NCBI GenBank assembly: GCA_027458945.1
Contig: DAIDOU010000368.1
Location: 1-7,861 of the forward strand
Length of the DNA: 7,861 nt
Direction: 5' to 3'
From: Acidobacteriota bacterium
Lineage (GTDB): Bacteria; Acidobacteriota; Thermoanaerobaculia; Thermoanaerobaculales; Thermoanaerobaculaceae
Notes under the pieces: model-generated
Database searches by the model: none
What the model was told of the DNA's origin: nothing
Seen by the model: the letters and a program-made list of their open reading frames with translations, nothing else
In this document: one piece after another, positions 1-5,790 of the stretch
Numbering within the stretch: position 1 is the first letter of the stretch
Layout of the letters: each line of letters begins with the position of its first letter
Position numbers and translations under genes: made by a program

Positions 1-383
1 TGCCGGGCGTCCGTTGCACCCTGGCCCCGTGGTCGGAGGCGACCGAGGGGCGCGACCTCGCCGAGTGCGACGTGGGCCTGGCACCGCTCGCCGACGACCA
101 CTGGACCCGCGGCAAGGCGGGGTACCGCTGCATCCAGTACGCGGCGGCGGGGCTGCCGGTCGTCGCGACGCCGGTCGGCGGCCAACGCGAGATCGTCGGC
201 GACGGCGAGACCGGCCTGTGGGCCGGCGATCCGGAGGCGTGGCTCGGCGCGCTCCGCCGCCTCTGCGGCGAACCCGCCCTCCGCCGCCGCCTCGGCACGG
301 CGGCACGCGCCGCCGCCGCGCGCTACGACCTGCCCGTATTCGCCGGGCGCTACCTCGAGCTGCTGCGCCGCCTTGTCGTCTGA
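1..383 (+). CDS. Glycosyltransferase family 4-type protein, C-terminal fragment (5' end outside window)
   Basis: This is the last part of a GT-B fold glycosyltransferase, which would transfer a sugar from a nucleotide-sugar donor in the cytoplasm, probably for a surface polysaccharide or glycolipid. The first complete codon is at position 3 and 126 residues are visible before the TGA at 381-383. The frame is open to the window edge, so the GTG at 72 is internal and not the start. The segment reads like the donor-binding half of GT4 enzymes: a PW motif followed by an acidic stretch, then DVGLAPLADD, W-T-R-GK and a QYAAAGLPVVATPVGG block, with an E (QREIV) in the place of the GT4 E-x7-E region. 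After that come GDGETGLW and a helical tail of the type DPEAWLGALRRL. The family assignment is from recognised motifs; donor and acceptor cannot be told from the fragment. The next gene lies 98 bp downstream on the same strand. Confidence 0.85.
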   Translation, partial: PGVRCTLAPWSEATEGRDLAECDVGLAPLADDHWTRGKAGYRCIQYAAAGLPVVATPVGGQREIVGDGETGLWAGDPEAWLGALRRLCGEPALRRRLGTAARAAAARYDLPVFAGRYLELLRRLVV

Positions 384-394
384 CGGAACCGTCA
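381..394 (+). terminator. Small inverted repeat overlapping the glycosyltransferase stop codon; weak terminator or operator
   Basis: TGACGG-AA-CCGTCA is a perfect 6-bp inverted repeat with a 2-nt spacer. Its first three bases are the stop codon of the upstream gene. It is followed by CTTTG, only a three-T tract, so it would be a weak intrinsic terminator. It also sits about 20 bp upstream of a candidate -35 element and could instead be a protein-binding site. The sequence does not decide between the two. Confidence 0.35.
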
Positions 395-412
395 CTTTGC
401 GGACAGGTGTCG

Positions 413-441
413 TTCACCGGCCAGCCGTACCGTGCTAGCGT
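413..441 (+). promoter_or_regulatory. Candidate sigma70-type promoter for the phosphatase/barrel unit
   Basis: TTCACC at 413-418 matches the -35 consensus TTGACA at four of six positions. A 17-bp spacer follows, then TAGCGT at 436-441, which keeps the key T-A-N-N-N-T of the -10 box. It is preceded by TG-C, giving an extended -10 (TGnTAnnnT). The transcript would start near 448 and leave a leader of about 30 nt containing the strong ribosome binding site of the next gene. This is a consensus match by eye in GC-rich DNA. Confidence 0.4.
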
Positions 442-465
442 TGAGGAGTTCGTGACTCTCATCGT

Positions 466-473
466 GGGAGGAG
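466..473 (+). promoter_or_regulatory. Strong ribosome binding site deciding the phosphatase start
   Basis: GGGAGGAG lies 8 nt before the ATG at 482. It is the best Shine-Dalgarno match near this frame, which is open much further upstream. It coincides with the start of an evident signal peptide, so it fixes the start at 482. Confidence 0.75.
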
Positions 474-481
474 ACCGATCG

Positions 482-1675
482 ATGCCACGCTCACGCTCAT
501 GGTTCGGCACCGCGACGATCGCCGCGTCCGCCCTCTTGACCGCCGCGTCTGCGACCGGGCTGTCGCTCACCCGCGGGCCGTACCTCGGGCGACCGTCCGA
601 CAGCGCGGTGGCCGTGATCTGGGACACCGATCAGGCCGCGGACTCACGGGTCGAGTACGCCGCGCCGGACGGCGTCTGGCACACCGCCGGTGACGCCGCG
701 GCGACCACGCGCCACGTCGTCGCCATCGCCGGGTTGCCGTCGGGCGCGTTGATCGACTACCGGATCTCCTCGAACGGGGTTCAGCTCGCGCCCGAAAGTT
801 CGTTCTCCGCTCCGCGCGACCGATCGGAGACGCGCTTCCGCTTCGCGGTCGTCGGCGACACCGCCGAGGGAGGTGCCGTGCTCACCCGGATCGCCGACCG
901 CCTCGTCGAGAGCGGCGCCGAGTTCGCCGTGCACACGGGCGATGTCGTGTATCCATCGGGATCGCAGGCGGACTACGATCGCACGTTCTTCGCGCCGCTC
1001 GCGCGCTGGCTGCGCCACGGCCCGGTGCTCCCCGCGCTCGGGAACCACGACATCAGGACGAGCCGTGGCCAGCCGTACCTCACCAACTTCGTCCTCCCCC
1101 CCAACGGGGTGACGAACAACCCGCGCTTCTACGCTCTCCGTCAGGCCAACGCGCTCTTCATCTGTCTCGACGTCGAGAGCTCGGACTACGGCGCCGATTC
1201 GCCGCAGTACGAGTGGCTGGTGCGCACGCTCGCGGCCTCGACCGAAACGTGGAAGTTCGTCTGGTTCCACGAGCCGCCGTACAGCTCCGGCCACCCCAAC
1301 CGCCTCGTGCGCCTCATCCTCTGCCCGCTGTTCGAGCACTTCGGCGTCGACATCGTGTTCTCCGGTCACGTTCATCTCTACGAGCGCACCTGGCCGATCC
1401 ACGACTTCGTCCCCGACGGCCGCGGCGTCGTCTACATCACGGAAGGCGGCGGCGGCTCGCCGCTGAGCACCTTCCACAAGGAGGACTACTCGGCGTTCGT
1501 CGCCGCGCGCTTCGGCTACACCGAGGTGCAGATCGACGGCGGCACGCTGGACCTCACCGCCCACGATCCCGACGGCCTGGTGTTCGACTCGCTGGTCCTC
1601 GACAAGCCACAGCCGGCGCCGGTCGCGACCGTGAAGACGCCGCGCCACCTGCGCCGTCACCTGGGGCGGCGATGA
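482..1675 (+). CDS. Secreted purple-acid-phosphatase-like metallophosphoesterase
   Basis: A 397-residue metallophosphoesterase that should hydrolyse phosphate esters with a two-metal centre outside the cytoplasm. Residues 1 to about 25 form a signal peptide (basic start, then an Ala/Leu-rich core ending in ASATG). Residues about 28-110 resemble the fibronectin-like N-terminal domain of purple acid phosphatases (RGPYLGRPSDSAVAVIW, with DYRI near 92-95). The catalytic domain follows with the metal motifs in the expected order: GDT (D126), GDVVY (D154, Y157), GNHD (N188, H189), FHEPPYSS (H263) and GHVHLYER (H296, H298). The tyrosine in GDxxY is the iron(III) ligand that gives the family its colour. 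Motif I reads GDTAEGG rather than the common GDxG. The start at 482 is fixed by the ribosome binding site and signal peptide. The stop overlaps the start of the following barrel gene (ATGA). Family assignment is firm; the natural substrate is unknown. Confidence 0.9.
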   Translation: MPRSRSWFGTATIAASALLTAASATGLSLTRGPYLGRPSDSAVAVIWDTDQAADSRVEYAAPDGVWHTAGDAAATTRHVVAIAGLPSGALIDYRISSNGVQLAPESSFSAPRDRSETRFRFAVVGDTAEGGAVLTRIADRLVESGAEFAVHTGDVVYPSGSQADYDRTFFAPLARWLRHGPVLPALGNHDIRTSRGQPYLTNFVLPPNGVTNNPRFYALRQANALFICLDVESSDYGADSPQYEWLVRTLAASTETWKFVWFHEPPYSSGHPNRLVRLILCPLFEHFGVDIVFSGHVHLYERTWPIHDFVPDGRGVVYITEGGGGSPLSTFHKEDYSAFVAARFGYTEVQIDGGTLDLTAHDPDGLVFDSLVLDKPQPAPVATVKTPRHLRRHLGRR

Positions 1676-2559
1676 GAGCGCGGTCTGGCCGTCGCGGGCT
1701 CGCGGCGCTCGCCGTCGCGCTGGCGTCGGGCGCAGCCGCCCGCGCCCAACTGCTCACTCCCAACACCACGATCGTCGTGCCTCCGGCCGGCCACGCTCGG
1801 GTGGAGACGGAGTATTCGCTGTTCGCCGCCGATTCGTTCGTCGACCTCGACGGGCATGCGCAGCGTTTTCCCGGCTCGCTCGACTTCGCCCTCGCGGTCC
1901 TCCGCGCCTCATATTCGCCGTGGCGCCACGTCGCGGTCGGGATCGAACTGCCGTACCGGCGCTCGACCTTCGACGAGCCGGGGATCGAGGCGTCGTTCGT
2001 GGCCAAGGGTGTCCCGGGCGTCGGCTTCTTCGTCGACTGGTCACCCGGCGGCGATCAACCGCACCGCTGGCGCCCGGTGGTACGGTTCGAGTACTTCCGG
2101 GCGTACACCGAGACCGATCAGGCGCTCACCGTCAGCGACGGCGCCAACCGCTACGCGGCGACGCTGGGGCTCGATCGAGCCGCACGCTCGGGGACAACGG
2201 GCTGGCGTGGGGGGGGGACCCTGCAGCTCATCTGGGGCCCGCCGGTCGAGGCCGAGCGCCGCTTTCTCGAGTCGCGCCTCCAGGCCGAGGCCGGTCGCCC
2301 GGTCCTAGACGTTTTCGCCGGTGAGCTGTCGGCGTTCGGCCTCGTCGGCTATCGCTCCTCGACGACGGCGCGGCAGGAGGGGATGTTCTTTCACGACCGC
2401 ACCTCCCAGGGCGCCTTCGGCGGGGTGCGCCTCGACTGGCAACCGCCGGCGCGCCTCGCCCTCGTGCCGGGCGTGCGCGCCTCGGTCGTCAAGGACCTGC
2501 AGCCGCGCAATGCGCTCTCCGGTTGGCGCACGACGATCTCCCTCGCCGTGATGTTCTGA
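1672..2559 (+). CDS. Outer-membrane beta-barrel protein (transporter/porin-like), translationally coupled to the phosphatase
   Basis: A 295-residue exported protein predicted to form an outer-membrane beta-barrel. It has a signal peptide with an Arg-rich start, an Ala/Leu core and a likely cleavage after ARA at residue 25. The mature part begins QLLTPNTTIVVPPAGHARVETEYSLF in outline and shows repeated amphipathic strands such as HVAVGIELPYRR and WRPVVRFEYF. It ends TISLAVMF, with the terminal Phe typical of Bam-assembled barrels. The layout resembles barrel proteins annotated as transporters of the 'MetA-pathway of phenol degradation' type, but I would not assign a substrate. The ATG overlaps the phosphatase stop as ATGA, so translation is probably coupled. 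GGGG at 1663-1666 is a weak ribosome binding site. A run of nine G at 2209-2217 encodes Gly-Gly-Gly inside the gene; gaining or losing one G would truncate the protein. Confidence 0.75.
   Translation: MRARSGRRGLAALAVALASGAAARAQLLTPNTTIVVPPAGHARVETEYSLFAADSFVDLDGHAQRFPGSLDFALAVLRASYSPWRHVAVGIELPYRRSTFDEPGIEASFVAKGVPGVGFFVDWSPGGDQPHRWRPVVRFEYFRAYTETDQALTVSDGANRYAATLGLDRAARSGTTGWRGGGTLQLIWGPPVEAERRFLESRLQAEAGRPVLDVFAGELSAFGLVGYRSSTTARQEGMFFHDRTSQGAFGGVRLDWQPPARLALVPGVRASVVKDLQPRNALSGWRTTISLAVMF
2209..2217 (+). repeat. G9 homopolymer inside the beta-barrel gene
   Basis: Nine consecutive G form three Gly codons (context W-R-G-G-G-T) about 180 residues into the barrel protein. One extra G moves the ribosome into a frame that stops at 2322-2324 (217 residues). 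One fewer G leads to the stop at 2306-2308 (211 residues). Either loses the C-terminal strands and the terminal Phe. The tract is the longest homopolymer I see in the window. Confidence 0.9.
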
Positions 2560-2577
2560 CGCTCACCGCGGCCGAGC

Positions 2578-2593
2578 GCCGTCAGATGACGGC
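2578..2593 (+). terminator. Hairpin after the barrel gene, weak rho-independent terminator candidate
   Basis: GCCGTCA-GA-TGACGGC is a perfect 7-bp inverted repeat beginning 18 bp after the barrel stop codon. TTTGT follows directly. In RNA the innermost pairs would open to give a loop of about six bases. The short T tract makes termination plausible but not strong. The right arm is shared with a second inverted repeat (2585-2602), so this may equally be a regulatory site. Confidence 0.45.
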
Positions 2594-2602
2594 TTTGTCA
2601 TC
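2585..2602. promoter_or_regulatory. 6-6-6 inverted repeat, possible operator, overlapping the terminator-like hairpin
   Basis: GATGAC, a six-base spacer GGCTTT and GTCATC form a perfect inverted repeat. It shares bases 2585-2593 with the neighbouring hairpin, so the two folded forms exclude each other. It lies about 80 bp upstream of the PepSY gene and just before its candidate promoter, a usual place for a transcription-factor site. The bound factor, if any, is unknown. Confidence 0.3.
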
Positions 2603-2610
2603 CGCGAGAC

Positions 2611-2639
2611 ATGAACGTGCCACCTCGGACGACTACTCT
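2611..2639 (+). promoter_or_regulatory. Weak promoter candidate for the PepSY gene
   Basis: ATGAAC at 2611-2616 (three of six matches to the -35 consensus) and TACTCT at 2634-2639 (TAnnnT, -10-like) are separated by 17 bp. The predicted start would be near 2646, giving a leader of about 34 nt. A better -35 hexamer, TTGTCA at 2595-2600, has no -10 partner at normal spacing. Support is weak. Confidence 0.25.
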
Positions 2640-2669
2640 TCACCATCAGTGCGCGCTGCAACGGCGCGC

Positions 2670-2676
2670 GGGAGGA
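2670..2676 (+). promoter_or_regulatory. Ribosome binding site deciding the PepSY gene start
   Basis: GGGAGGA lies 3 nt before the ATG at 2680 (GGAGG with 4 nt spacing). An in-frame ATG at 2611 has no such site and would put a polar, His-rich stretch before the signal peptide, so 2680 is preferred. Confidence 0.65.
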
Positions 2677-2679
2677 ACG

Positions 2680-3075
2680 ATGAACCGTCTGACGCAACTC
2701 ATTACCGTCCTCACCTCGACGGCGGCCGCGACCGTGCTGGCGGCCTCGATACCGTGCTCGATCCACCCGCCCAAGGGCGCCTCGACGGCCGAACTCGCCA
2801 AGCTCGCCAAGGTGAGTCAGGCCGACGCGGAGACCGCCGCGAAGGCGTCGTTCAAGAAGCCGGCCGACGTCACCGTCGCCGAGTCCGAGCTCGAGGCCGA
2901 GCACGGCTGCCTGATCTGGTCGTTCGACATGAAGGTGAAGGGCGTGCGCGGCGTGCGCGAGGTGCAGGTGGACGCCGGCAACGGCAAGGTTCTCTCCTCC
3001 GTGTACGAGAGCCCGGCGAGGGAAGCGGCCGAGAAGAAGGCCGATCGGCACACGCCCACGACGAACCAGCGTTGA
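2680..3075 (+). CDS. Small exported PepSY-domain protein
   Basis: A 131-residue protein with an N-terminal export signal (residues 1 to about 22, a Thr/Ala/Leu-rich hydrophobic stretch ending VLAAS) followed by one PepSY domain. The domain runs from about residue 45: a helix beginning VSQADAETAAKASF, then the beta-rich part with EHGCLIWSFDMKV, REVQVDAGNGKVLSS and a charged tail. PepSY domains occur in the propeptides of M4 peptidases and as small standalone periplasmic proteins. The standalone forms are often linked to regulators, but their biochemical role is poorly known. C26 and C77 would both be in the mature protein and could pair. C26 is in SIPC, which does not fit a lipobox. The gene stands 163 bp ahead of an efflux operon on the same strand, so a periplasmic accessory or sensor role for that pump is possible, which is inference. 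Confidence 0.8.
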   Translation: MNRLTQLITVLTSTAAATVLAASIPCSIHPPKGASTAELAKLAKVSQADAETAAKASFKKPADVTVAESELEAEHGCLIWSFDMKVKGVRGVREVQVDAGNGKVLSSVYESPAREAAEKKADRHTPTTNQR

Positions 3076-3132
3076 GTGCCCCGGCGATGAACGAATGAGC
3101 GCTCGCCGCGAGCCACGGATCGCCGATCGTTT

Positions 3133-3167
3133 GCCGCAACGCCCGGGGGGGCCCCGGGCGTTCCGGC
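3133..3167. other. Very stable GC-rich hairpin between PepSY and efflux genes
   Basis: AACGCCCGGGG at 3138-3148, a GGG loop, and CCCCGGGCGTT at 3152-3162 form a perfect 11-bp stem. After one C-C mismatch the stem continues with GCCG (3133-3136) against CGGC (3164-3167). No T tract follows on either strand, so it is not a classical intrinsic terminator. It lies in the 163-bp gap before the outer-membrane factor gene and could attenuate read-through, protect an mRNA end, or be a repeat-family palindrome. The rest of the gap (3076-3132 and 3168-3238) shows only short palindromes such as GAGCGCTC at 3097-3104. Confidence 0.6.
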
Positions 3168-3238
3168 GCAGGGGGTTGGCCGCGCCCGGCGGAGGCGCGG
3201 ACCGCTTCTCAGGTTGCTGTGATAGGCTCGCGGGCCAG

Positions 3239-4654
3239 ATGCGTTGGCTCGCCCCGTGCGTTGCGGCGCTCGTCCTGACGGCGGCTGGCTGTGTCCACTT
3301 CCAACCGCGGCCGATCTTGCCGGAGAAGACCCTGGCGGCGTTTTCGGCCCGCACGCTCGACGGTCCTGATCTGCGTCGCTTTCTGCACGACAACCAGGCC
3401 AGTTCGCCGGCTTCGGGGCAGCCGTGGGACCTGCAGCGGCTCACGCTGGCGGCGTTCTTCTTCAGCCCGGATCTCGACGTGGCCCGTGCCGATCTGGCCG
3501 CCGCCGAGGCGGCGAGAATCACCGCCGGCGGGCGTCAGAACCCGTCGCTGGCGTTCTCGCCGGGGTACAGCACCTCCACCCCCGCCGGGTCCATTTCACC
3601 GTGGATCCTGACCTTCAACCTCGACATCCCGCTCACCACGGCGGGCAAGCGCGGCTACGCGATCGCGCAGGCGTCGAGCCTCGCCGAGGGAGCGCGCTTC
3701 CAGTTCGCCACCGCCGCGTGGACGATCCGCAGCCGCGTCCGCGCCAGCCTCGTCGAGCTCGAGGCCGCGGCCGCGGCCGAGACGCTGCTGCGGGAGCAGG
3801 AAGCGATCCTGGCCGAGAACGTCGAGCTGCTCGACCGCCAGCTCGCGGCCGGAGAGGTCGCGCCGCCGGACGTCACGCAGGCGCACCTGGCGCTCGCCTC
3901 CGCGCGCGCCGCGCTGGCCGACGCCGCCGCGCGGGTGACATCCGCGCGCGCGGCGCTCGCCGACACGATCGGCGTCCCCGCCGAGGCGCTCGCCGGCGTC
4001 ACGCTCTCCCCTACGGGCCTCGACGGCCCCGGCCACGGCGTGCCGACCGCGGAGGCGAAGCGCAAGGCGGTCCTCAACCGCGCCGACGTCCTCGCCGCTC
4101 TGTCCCAGTACGGCGCCAGCCAGTCGGCGCTGCAGCTCGAGGTCGCCCGCCAGTACCCCGACATCCACCTCGGGCCCGGGTACGAGTTCGACCAGAGCAA
4201 CGACAAGTGGTTCCTCGGGCTCTCGCTCCCGTTGCCGATCGTCAACCGCAACCGCGGGCCGATCGCCGAGGCCGAGGCGGCGCGCCGCGCGGCCGGCGCG
4301 CGGTTCATCGCGGTCCAGGCGCACGCGCTCGCCGAGATCGACGCGGCGGCCGCCGGCCTGACCCAGGCGCGCACGGCGGCGGCCGAGGCGGCCCGCGCGG
4401 CCGCCGACCAGGAGACGCGGGAACGGGCCGTCCGAGCTCGCTTCGCGGCCGGCGACATCTCTCGTATCGAGCTGGACGGGGCACGGATCGAACGGGTCGC
4501 GGCGCAGCTCGCGCTGCTCGAAGCCCGCAGCCGCGCGCAGGCGGCCGTCGGGCGTCTGGAGGACGCCATGCAGTGCACGTCGGAGCCGATCGATCGCCTC
4601 GTCGCATCCCCGCGCCGGTCGGGCGAGGGCGCCGGAGACGGAGGGACCCGATGA
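3239..4654 (+). CDS. TolC/CusC-type outer-membrane factor of RND efflux pump, lipoprotein
   Basis: The 471-residue outer-membrane channel of a tripartite efflux system; family members are usually about 420-500 residues. It begins with a lipoprotein signal, MRWLAPCVAALVLTAAGC, with C18 as the lipidated cysteine. Two repeated halves follow. Each has long Ala/Glu-rich helices (about 75-100, 140-240, 270-305 and 345-445) and beta segments (about 101-133 and 305-335). PDIHLGPGYEFDQ and LPLPIVNRNRGPIAEAEAARR are hallmark stretches of the second half. The frame is open back to an ATG at 3095. That start would add 48 Arg-rich residues, cover the hairpin at 3133-3167 and bury the lipoprotein signal, so 3239 is chosen. 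No good Shine-Dalgarno precedes 3239. TG-A-TAGGCT at 3220-3228 looks like an extended -10 very close to the start. The stop overlaps the adaptor start (ATGA). Confidence 0.9.
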   Translation: MRWLAPCVAALVLTAAGCVHFQPRPILPEKTLAAFSARTLDGPDLRRFLHDNQASSPASGQPWDLQRLTLAAFFFSPDLDVARADLAAAEAARITAGGRQNPSLAFSPGYSTSTPAGSISPWILTFNLDIPLTTAGKRGYAIAQASSLAEGARFQFATAAWTIRSRVRASLVELEAAAAAETLLREQEAILAENVELLDRQLAAGEVAPPDVTQAHLALASARAALADAAARVTSARAALADTIGVPAEALAGVTLSPTGLDGPGHGVPTAEAKRKAVLNRADVLAALSQYGASQSALQLEVARQYPDIHLGPGYEFDQSNDKWFLGLSLPLPIVNRNRGPIAEAEAARRAAGARFIAVQAHALAEIDAAAAGLTQARTAAAEAARAAADQETRERAVRARFAAGDISRIELDGARIERVAAQLALLEARSRAQAAVGRLEDAMQCTSEPIDRLVASPRRSGEGAGDGGTR

Positions 4655-5754
4655 GTCGGCGGCGCGGATGGATCGGGCTGGTCCTCCTGGCGGCGGGGGT
4701 AGTCGCGGCGATCGCCGTCTGGCGCGCCGTGCGCACCTCCTCGGTGAGCGAGGAGGGCGGCGTCGAGAGCGTGGTGCCGGTCCGCGTCGGCGCCGTGGGT
4801 CGCGTCACGCTGCACCGCTACGTCGAGACGATCGGCACCGTGGCGGCCGAACCGCCGCACGACGGCCGGCCCGGCAGCGGCGCGCGGGTCAGCGCTCCGG
4901 TGGCCGGCCTGGTCACCGCGGTGTCCTGTACCGAGGGACAGCGGGTCGCCGCCGGCGAGGTGCTGGTTCGCCTCGACACCCGGGTGGCCGACCTCCGCGT
5001 CGCCCGCGCGAGCGAGGCGGCCTCGTTCGCCGAGGCCGAACTCGCTCGCCAGAAGATGATGGCATCGTCGGACGCCACTTCGCAGAAGGCCATGCAGGCG
5101 GCCGAGCAGCAGCTCGCCGCCGCGCGCAACGACCTTGCGGCGGCGCGCGCCGAGCGCGAGCTGCTGCTGGTACGCGCGCCGCTCGCCGGCACGGTCGTGC
5201 GGTTGCTCGTCCGGCCGGGCGACACGGTCGACCCGACGGTGGCGCTCGCCGAAATCATCGACCTCGACCGGCTCGTGGTCACCGGCGGGGTCCCCGGCGC
5301 CGAGGCCGCGTGGCTCAAGGTCGGCCAAAGTGTCGATCTGTCCACCAAGACCTCGGTCGCGTTCTCGGCGGCGAGTGGCCGAGATCTTACCGGCACGCTG
5401 GAGTTCGTTGGCGATCAGGTCGATCCCCGTGACGGCACGCTCGCGGTGCGGATCGCGCTCCCGGCCGGCTCGGGACTGCGCCCCGGCACGATGCTCGACG
5501 CCCACATCGCGGTCGAGACGCGGCACGATTGCCTCGCGGTGCCGGTGGATGCGCTGGTGACGGGGATGGACGGCAAGGCCGCGGTGGCCGTCGTCGCGGG
5601 CGACAAGGCGGTGATAACGCCGGTGCGCGCCGGCGTTCGCGACCGCGGCCTCGTCGAGATCGAGGGCGCCGGGCTCAAGGAGGGGACGCCGGTCGTCGTC
5701 GAGGGGGCGTACGGCTTGCCGCAGGAAACCAGGATTCGGGTGATCGGGCGCTAG
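4651..5754 (+). CDS. RND efflux periplasmic adaptor subunit (membrane fusion protein)
   Basis: This 367-residue adaptor links the inner-membrane permease to the outer-membrane channel. It starts with three Arg and one hydrophobic segment (about 7-25) with no lipobox, so it is probably held by an uncleaved membrane anchor. A short linker leads to the first half of the lipoyl domain (about 78-108, VSAPVAGLVTAVSCTEGQRV). A helical hairpin follows (about 112-170, rich in Ala/Glu/Arg), then the second lipoyl half (VRAPLAGTVVRLLVRPGD, about 174-191). The beta-barrel (about 205-290) and membrane-proximal domain (about 293-367, ending GAYGLPQETRIRV) complete the usual order. The helical hairpin is fairly short. 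No N-terminal metal-binding extension of the kind found in CusB-type adaptors is present, so the substrate class stays open. It overlaps the upstream gene by 4 nt, with GGAGGG at 4640-4645 as ribosome binding site. Confidence 0.92.
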   Translation: MSRRRGWIGLVLLAAGVVAAIAVWRAVRTSSVSEEGGVESVVPVRVGAVGRVTLHRYVETIGTVAAEPPHDGRPGSGARVSAPVAGLVTAVSCTEGQRVAAGEVLVRLDTRVADLRVARASEAASFAEAELARQKMMASSDATSQKAMQAAEQQLAAARNDLAAARAERELLLVRAPLAGTVVRLLVRPGDTVDPTVALAEIIDLDRLVVTGGVPGAEAAWLKVGQSVDLSTKTSVAFSAASGRDLTGTLEFVGDQVDPRDGTLAVRIALPAGSGLRPGTMLDAHIAVETRHDCLAVPVDALVTGMDGKAAVAVVAGDKAVITPVRAGVRDRGLVEIEGAGLKEGTPVVVEGAYGLPQETRIRVIGR

Positions 5755-5755
5755 C

Positions 5756-5780
5756 GTGCGGCGCGCTCTTTCTCCCGCAC
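5756..5780 (+). other. Inverted repeat in the adaptor-permease gap
   Basis: GTGCGG at 5756-5761 and CCGCAC at 5775-5780 are perfect complements around a 13-nt loop. It lies in the 42-bp gap and ends just before the ribosome binding site of the permease (5786-5790). There is no T tract after it. It could tune permease translation, or it could be chance in GC-rich DNA. Confidence 0.25.
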
Positions 5781-5785
5781 CCGCC

Positions 5786-5790
5786 GGGGA
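5786..5790 (+). promoter_or_regulatory. Ribosome binding site supporting a GTG start for the permease
   Basis: GGGGA lies 6 nt before the GTG at 5797. Between the adaptor stop (5752-5754) and 5797 there is no ATG, GTG or TTG in the permease frame, so GTG at 5797 is the first possible start and the match supports it. Confidence 0.6.

Noticed and set aside
385..413. ECF-sigma-type promoter starting with GGAACC
   Set aside because: No suitable -10 element lies at the usual 16-17 bp spacing. The nearest CGT is about 21 bp away.
14..481. N-terminal extension of the phosphatase frame back to position 14
   Set aside because: The extension is Arg/Pro-rich shadow sequence of the glycosyltransferase gene. 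The ribosome binding site at 466-473 and the signal peptide fix the start at 482.
1096..1102. C7 run inside the phosphatase gene as a second slippage site
   Set aside because: Seven bases is short for slippage-driven switching and not unusual in DNA this GC-rich. It encodes ordinary Leu-Pro-Pro in a conserved protein.
644..1660. 338-codon open frame on the - strand within the phosphatase gene
   Set aside because: It is antisense to the phosphatase, with Arg/Val/Glu-rich sequence and no domain. The + strand frame carries all metal-binding motifs.
3095..3238. Upstream ATG at 3095 for the outer-membrane factor
   Set aside because: It would add 48 Arg-rich residues before a clear lipoprotein signal and put the large hairpin inside the coding region.
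2563..3522. 319-codon open frame on the - strand across the PepSY gene
   Set aside because: There is no recognisable domain or ribosome binding site, and it covers a supported gene and two structured gaps.
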